DNA from: Kutzneria buriramensis | GTDB lineage: Bacteria; Actinomycetota; Actinomycetes; Mycobacteriales; Pseudonocardiaceae | Direction of reading: 5' to 3' | DNA length: 64,000 nt | Assembly: GCF_003387475.1 (NCBI RefSeq) | Contig: NZ_QUNO01000030.1 | Location: 1 to 64,000, forward strand | Part shown: positions 59,690 through 64,000 of the stretch, piece after piece | How positions within the stretch are numbered: position 1 is the first letter of the stretch | Layout of the letters: each line of letters opens with the position of its first letter | Made by a program: the position numbers and the translations under genes | Notes under the pieces: generated by a model | Database searches by the model: none | What the model saw: the letters and a program-made list of their open reading frames with translations, nothing else | Told to the model about the DNA's origin: nothing

Positions 59690-60619
59690 ATGGGCGTGTT
59701 CGCGCCGACGCGGTTCCACTGGACGCTGCCCGCCGGCGGCGACGGAGTCCAGTTCTGCCGTGCGGCCGAGGACGGCGGCCTGGACCAGGTGCTGTTGCCG
59801 GCGGCATTCCACCGGCCGGATCCGGTCGCACTCGCCTCGAACCTCGCCGCCAACACCAAGAGCATCGGATTCATGATCTGTCCGCGCACCGACATGCAGT
59901 CGCCGACACACCTGGTGCGTCAGGTGAACACGGTGTCCGCGGTGGCCAACGGACGGGTGAGCGTGGTCGGCGGCTGCCCGTACGACGGCGATTTCCGGGC
60001 GCACGACGAGTTCTGGACCGTCTGCGACGCGTTGTGGCGGGACAGCGAATTCCGCCGTTTCGGCACCCCGTTCACGTCGGTGGAACGGGATCGGCCCGAA
60101 CTGTATTTCAGCGGGAGTTCGGGCGCGGCGTCCGACCTCGCGGTCAGGCACGGCGACGTGCTGCTGCTCCTCGGCGCCGCACCCGCCGTGGTGGTCGGGT
60201 GCGGCAGGCGGGTGCGCGCCGCCGGCCGCGAGGTCGGACTGCTGTTCTCCGTGGTGTGTCGGCCGACCCGCGCGGAGGCGGTGGACGCGGCGCTGGCGAT
60301 GACCGAGATCGCCGGCGAGAACGCTTACGCGGCAAGGGAGAAGTACCGGCTGCTGACCGCCGAGTCGGTGGCGCTGGCCGGCGGCTGGTGCGCGACGCCG
60401 GCGGAGGACGCCGACCACTGGCCCAGGCCGTACCTGTGGACCGGCGCGATGCCGTTCCTCGGTCCGCTGGGCCTGGCCCTGGTCGGCACGCCGGACGAGC
60501 TCGCGGCGGCGGTGCAGGAGTACCGGGAGGCCGGCGTCACCCAGTTCGTGTTCCACGGCGAGGGGATGTCCCAGTTCTGCCAAGAGGTTCTGCCCCGCGT
60601 CCGCGAGCGCGGCTGGTGA
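59690..60619 (+). CDS. LLM-class oxidoreductase
   Basis: 309 residues. Luciferase-like barrel elements: APTRFHWTLPAGGDGVQFCR, LASNLAANTKSIGFMI and TPTHLVRQVNTVSAVANGRVS. It is shorter than usual and has many cysteines; use of F420 or FMN is not shown. ATG at 59690 with GGGGG 5 bases upstream. Its stop overlaps the start of the methyltransferase gene (GTGA), so the two are coupled. Confidence 0.8.
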   Translation: MGVFAPTRFHWTLPAGGDGVQFCRAAEDGGLDQVLLPAAFHRPDPVALASNLAANTKSIGFMICPRTDMQSPTHLVRQVNTVSAVANGRVSVVGGCPYDGDFRAHDEFWTVCDALWRDSEFRRFGTPFTSVERDRPELYFSGSSGAASDLAVRHGDVLLLLGAAPAVVVGCGRRVRAAGREVGLLFSVVCRPTRAEAVDAALAMTEIAGENAYAAREKYRLLTAESVALAGGWCATPAEDADHWPRPYLWTGAMPFLGPLGLALVGTPDELAAAVQEYREAGVTQFVFHGEGMSQFCQEVLPRVRERGW

Positions 60620-61374
60620 CCACTGTGGACGGTGAGCTTTTCGGGCGGCTGTACGCGAGTTGGTACGACCGGTGGCACGACGGCAAGGACTACGCGGCGG
60701 AAGTGTCCCAGCTGTCGCAGATCATGTCCCGCGAGGCGCGTGTGGACCGTGTGCTGGATCTGGGCTGCGGCACCGGGCAGCATCTGGAGCTACTGGCCGA
60801 GGCCGGGCACACGGTGTTGGGTGTGGACCGGTCGCCGGTGATGGTGCAGCAGGCGCGGGCGCGGCTGGCCCGCTATCGCGGCCGGGCGTCAGTGCTGCAC
60901 GGCGATCTGCTCGACGTGCAGCCGGACGAGCCGTTCGACGCCGTGCTGATGATGTATTCCGTTCTCGGCTACCAGGTCGACAACGAGGCCCTGCTCGGCG
61001 CGCTCGCGGTGGTGCACCGCGCGGTGCGGCCGGCCGGGCTGTTCCTGTTCGACGTGCTCGACGCGATCCCGTTGCTGCGCCGGCGTCCGCGCGATGACGT
61101 GGGCATCGTGGACGATCTGGATCACCAGCTGTTGCGGGCCACCTCGTGCACCCTGCTCGCAGGGGAGCAGGCCTACGAGTTCGCGGTGCGCCTGTGGCTG
61201 CTGCGCGGCGGACGGCTGGTCGAGCACGCGGAGGAGCGCCACCGGGTGCGCTTCTTCCTGCGCCGGGAGTTGGAGCTGCTGTTGGCCATCAGCGGTTTCC
61301 GGCTGCTCGGCGCGGCCCCACTGGCCGGTTCGACGCGCGGGCCGAACCGGCTGGTGTGGGCCCGTCGGATCTAG
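60616..61374 (+). CDS. SAM-dependent methyltransferase
   Basis: 252 residues, class I fold. SAM-binding motif VLDLGCGTGQHLE, acidic end of strand 2 in GVDRSP. The N-terminus (LFGRLYASWYDRWHDGKDY) resembles small-molecule methyltransferases of natural-product clusters. GTG at 60616 overlaps the LLM stop. The substrate is unknown; with the LLM protein it may act in a small tailoring unit. Confidence 0.85.
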   Translation: MTTVDGELFGRLYASWYDRWHDGKDYAAEVSQLSQIMSREARVDRVLDLGCGTGQHLELLAEAGHTVLGVDRSPVMVQQARARLARYRGRASVLHGDLLDVQPDEPFDAVLMMYSVLGYQVDNEALLGALAVVHRAVRPAGLFLFDVLDAIPLLRRRPRDDVGIVDDLDHQLLRATSCTLLAGEQAYEFAVRLWLLRGGRLVEHAEERHRVRFFLRRELELLLAISGFRLLGAAPLAGSTRGPNRLVWARRI

Positions 61375-61387
61375 TTCGCCCGTGGTC

Positions 61388-62404
61388 TCAGCGGCTCGTG
61401 TCCAAGACGACGCGGAACCGGGCCGCGCCGGACATCATGTGCTCGTACGCCTTCGGCGCCTCGCTCAGCGGCAGCACCTCGACCATCGGCCGGATGCCTT
61501 GCGCCAGGCTGAAGGCGAGGTTGTCCTCGTTCTCGATGGCGCTGCCGGTCAGGCTGCCGGTCAGGCTGCGCGTGCCGAAGATCAGGTCGGAGGTCTGCAC
61601 GGTGATCGGGTCGGCGGAGGCGCCGACCACGAGCAGTTGGCCGCGCGGGGCCAGGCCGGGCACCAGCGGCGACATCGAGGAGCCGCTCGCCGCGGTGGCG
61701 ATGATCGCCGCCGCGCCGCCGAGTCGCTTCAGCGCCTTCCCCGGGTCCTCCGCCCTGGCGTCGACGTAGTGGTGGGCGCCCAGCTTCGCCGCCAGCTCCG
61801 CCTTGTCGGTGCCGCGGGCGATCGCCGCGACCTGGTAGCCCATCTTGTTGGCCTGCTGGACGGCCAGGTGCCCGAGGCCACCGATGCCCTGCACGGCAAC
61901 GAGTGCGCCGGGGCGGGCGTCGATCTGGCTCAGCGCCTGGAACGTCGTGATGCCGGCGCACAGCAGCGGGCCGGCGTCCACCGGGCTCAAACCGTCCGGC
62001 ACGCGCACCAGGCCGCTGGCGCGGGCGTAGGCCACCTCCGCGTAGCCGCCGTCCACGGCGGTGCCGGTGACCGGCTGGTCGGTGCAGTTGACGAAGTCGC
62101 CGCGGCGGCAGAAATCGCACACGCCGCAGTGGCCACCGAGGAAGCCGACGCCCACCCGGTCGCCGACCTGCCAGATCTTCACGCCGTCGCCGATCGCGTC
62201 GATCACGCCGACCAGTTCGTGGCCGGGCACGACCGGCGCACTGGGGTCGGCCCGCAGGCCCTCCACCGCGAGCATGTCCGAGTGGCAGACCCCGTTGGCC
62301 TCCACCCGGATCCGCACCTGGCCCGCCGGCGGCGCGACCAGTTCCCGTTCCACCAGCCGGAAGTTCCGCTTCCCGGTCACCTCGTACGCCCGATACGTCG
62401 CCAC
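61388..62404 (-). CDS. Zinc-dependent alcohol dehydrogenase
   Basis: 338 residues, MDR family. Catalytic zinc ligands: Cys in NGVCHSDML, His in GHELVG; structural zinc cysteines CGVCDFCRRGDFVNC; NAD(P)-binding GIGGLGHLA. It oxidises or reduces small alcohols/aldehydes. GTG at 62404 with AGAGGAG upstream. It converges on the methyltransferase gene with 13 bases between stops. Confidence 0.9.
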   Translation of the reverse strand: MATYRAYEVTGKRNFRLVERELVAPPAGQVRIRVEANGVCHSDMLAVEGLRADPSAPVVPGHELVGVIDAIGDGVKIWQVGDRVGVGFLGGHCGVCDFCRRGDFVNCTDQPVTGTAVDGGYAEVAYARASGLVRVPDGLSPVDAGPLLCAGITTFQALSQIDARPGALVAVQGIGGLGHLAVQQANKMGYQVAAIARGTDKAELAAKLGAHHYVDARAEDPGKALKRLGGAAAIIATAASGSSMSPLVPGLAPRGQLLVVGASADPITVQTSDLIFGTRSLTGSLTGSAIENEDNLAFSLAQGIRPMVEVLPLSEAPKAYEHMMSGAARFRVVLDTSR

Positions 62405-62569
62405 GGCCCGCTCCTCTGTCGTCGATGGTGAAAATGACCGGTCGTCTCAACTATGCACCATCGTGCACGAGTGTGCCAACGGTGACCCCGGTCACGACAA
62501 GGGGCAGACGTCTCGATCTTCGGTGCCACCACGAGGGCCGGCGCGCCACGCGCCGGCCCTCGTCCACCG

Positions 62570-63601
62570 CTACGGTCGCTGATCCTTCGGCACGTACTCG
62601 AAACTCGGTCCGGCCATCGTCTTGCCGTCGCCGGTCGGCATCGCCATCAGCGCCTGAGCCTTGGTCTTCACCGCGTACATCACCCGCACCGAGCTGCGAA
62701 TGTCCCCCGGGTTGCCGTTGAAGGCGTCCTCGAGCATCGCCAGCAGCAGGCAGTACGTGGCGTTGAAGTCCTGCTGTGCCACCCGAATCGGGCTCCCCTC
62801 CGGATGATCAGTCGTACGGGGATTCCTCCTCATCGGCCGCACGCCGCCGTGGTCGACCGCGATCACGTCCCCCGTCGGCCCACTCCGCGGCGTGTCCCCC
62901 GCCTGATAGCGCCGTCCGAACTTCAACTCCTGGAACCGGTAGTAGTGCGCGACCTCTTCCCGGTCCGGGTGGAACACGTCCTTCTCGCCGTCCCACACCT
63001 CGGTCAGCGCCGCCCCCTCCCCCTGCTCGATGATCTCCGTCAGCGCCGCCATCGCCGACTTCAGATCCGTCACCGGCACGACCCTGCCGCCGCCGCTGCG
63101 GAAGGCCATCTCCCCCACCTGCCGCGCCGGGTCGCCTGTGAACACCGCCTCTTCGCCGAGTTCCTCGCACAGCCTCCGCAGCCCACCCTCCACCGCCCCG
63201 TAGAACTGCCCGATGGTCGCGTACCCGTCCGCCTGCGGCCGCGCGCCCTTCGCCTCCGGCTGTTCGATCCGCAGAAACACCTCCAGCGCCTCCGCCCCGA
63301 ACGGGTTCAGGTCGATCCGCACCGACCCGTCGCTGTGCGGCAGCGTGTACGGGTAGGCCGGCAGCAACTCCGGCGCGTCCAACACCGGCTTCCCCCCGAC
63401 CGCGTTCAGCAGGTTCGCCGCCAGCGCCAGGTGCAGCATCTCCTCGTCCAGCACCCCGCCGATCACCTGCGCGGCCTCCGCATTCCGCTCCGCGTCCAGC
63501 GAATACAGCGCACACAGATACGGCGGAATCGTCGAATGCTCCAGCTCCACCGCCCACTGCAGATGCCGCCGCAGCTCCTCCACCGTCCCAATGCCATCCA
63601 T
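62570..63601 (-). CDS. Ferritin-like protein, VioB/RebD C-terminal type
   Basis: 343 residues. Ferritin-like diiron region at the start: VEELRRHLQWAVELEHSTIP, then EEMLHLALAANLLNAVGG, with the Glu and His residues expected for a metal site. The layout (PYTLPHSDGSVRIDLNPFG, HYYRFQELKFGRR, later FNATYCLLLAMLEDAF) matches the domain found at the end of VioB/RebD-type iminophenyl-pyruvate dimer synthases and in stand-alone homologues. Here it stands alone, so dimer synthase activity cannot be assumed. ATG at 63601 is chosen over GTG at 63607 because of AGGGG just before it. Confidence 0.8.
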   Translation of the reverse strand: MDGIGTVEELRRHLQWAVELEHSTIPPYLCALYSLDAERNAEAAQVIGGVLDEEMLHLALAANLLNAVGGKPVLDAPELLPAYPYTLPHSDGSVRIDLNPFGAEALEVFLRIEQPEAKGARPQADGYATIGQFYGAVEGGLRRLCEELGEEAVFTGDPARQVGEMAFRSGGGRVVPVTDLKSAMAALTEIIEQGEGAALTEVWDGEKDVFHPDREEVAHYYRFQELKFGRRYQAGDTPRSGPTGDVIAVDHGGVRPMRRNPRTTDHPEGSPIRVAQQDFNATYCLLLAMLEDAFNGNPGDIRSSVRVMYAVKTKAQALMAMPTGDGKTMAGPSFEYVPKDQRP

Positions 63602-63616
63602 CGCCACCCCTAGGTC

Positions 63617-64000
63617 TCAACTCGTGTGGCAGCTAAGACAGCAACCCCCGGCGACCTGTGACACAGGAGCACTCGGGCCGCGCCAGGGGCGACGCGAGTC
63701 GTCGCTCCTCGCCCGCGGGAGCGACAGCGAAGCCGCGCCCGCCTCGGGCAGCAGGAATTCGCCGATCGGGGCCGAAACATGGCCAGGCGGATTGTCGATC
63801 GCGAAGAACCGGTCCCCGTGCCACTCGACCCGCAACTGCTCCCGGCCGGTGACATCGTCGATGAGCTCCCGTATCTCCCGTACGGACGTGCCCGATGGCT
63901 CGGGCACGATCAGTGCACGCAGGGAGCGATGACCAGACGGCCGCACCAGTGCGACTAGCCGGTCGTCAAGGATCTCCACGTGATCCAGCAGCGAAATGCC
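63617..64000 (-). CDS. Hypothetical protein, truncated by window edge
   Basis: At least 127 codons; the frame is still open at the edge (ISLLDHVEILDDRLVALV), so the start lies outside. It contains a GTG at 63979 that could start a 120-residue form. Visible parts: GREQLRVEWHGDRFFAIDNPP and a C-terminus of SCHTS. No family recognised. It ends 15 bases before the ATG at 63601 of the ferritin-like gene and is probably in the same operon. Confidence 0.6.
   Translation of the reverse strand, partial: GISLLDHVEILDDRLVALVRPSGHRSLRALIVPEPSGTSVREIRELIDDVTGREQLRVEWHGDRFFAIDNPPGHVSAPIGEFLLPEAGAASLSLPRARSDDSRRPWRGPSAPVSQVAGGCCLSCHTS

Overview
The window is high-GC chromosomal DNA of an actinobacterium. 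Gene content and order from about 2.9 to 34 kb (ctaF, ctaC, asnB, adoK, a HesB/ErpA protein, glycerate kinase, a DUF3043 protein, cobU-cobT-cobS, ilvE, pepA, lpd, a lipoyl E2, a TIGR01777 protein, lipB, lipA) follow, from memory, the ctaF-to-lipA segment of mycobacteria (around Rv2199c-Rv2218). Accessory content (several cytochromes P450, ferredoxin, many LuxR/LysR/TetR regulators, Tat-exported glycoside hydrolases) suggests a filamentous, soil-type member such as the Pseudonocardiaceae. The genus is inferred, not shown. I saw no rRNA, tRNA, CRISPR array, transposase or phage gene.

Layout. 0-2.7 kb: DUF1800/DUF1501 export pair. 2.9-14 kb: cytochrome oxidase subunits, asparagine synthase, adenosine kinase, Fe-S carrier, glycerate kinase, aldo/keto reductase and lower-ligand steps of cobamide synthesis. 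14-17.4 kb: a four-gene overlapping cassette (XRE regulator, ImmA/IrrE metallopeptidase, multi-TM protein, P450). 17.7-34 kb: ilvE, a permease/DUF402 pair, pepA, then lpd, E2 acyltransferase, lipB and lipA, a functional group for lipoylated 2-oxoacid dehydrogenases, interrupted by an LLM oxidoreductase, LysR and TetR units. 34-38.9 kb: reductase, M48 peptidase and secreted peptidase. 39-43 kb: a P450 facing a five-gene redox operon (membrane peptide, ApbE, ferric-reductase-like protein, NuoF-like protein, ferredoxin). 43-54.7 kb: GH9 and GH95 enzymes, a large LuxR/AAA regulator, a DsbA-like protein, a Clp-N/HTH pair with a doubly operated promoter, a LysR/SDR pair, and a secreted protein with an internal duplication. 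54.7-64 kb: PLP lyase, DJ-1 and GlxA-type regulator, a LuxR protein with two HTH domains, LLM oxidoreductase plus methyltransferase, zinc alcohol dehydrogenase, a ferritin-like VioB/RebD-type protein and a gene cut by the window edge.

Two features run through the window. First, neighbouring genes on one strand very often overlap by four bases (ATGA or GTGA), so operons can be read directly. Second, intergenic DNA carries dispersed repeats: (a) a roughly 38-50 bp element found eight times, mostly right after a stop codon and always in the same orientation to the gene; (b) a family of long hairpins built on GCAGGGAAGG/CCTTCCCTGC; (c) compound hairpins with a TGRAAAGAC loop. These repeats, the P450/XRE/ImmA cassette and the ApbE redox operon are the most interesting parts.
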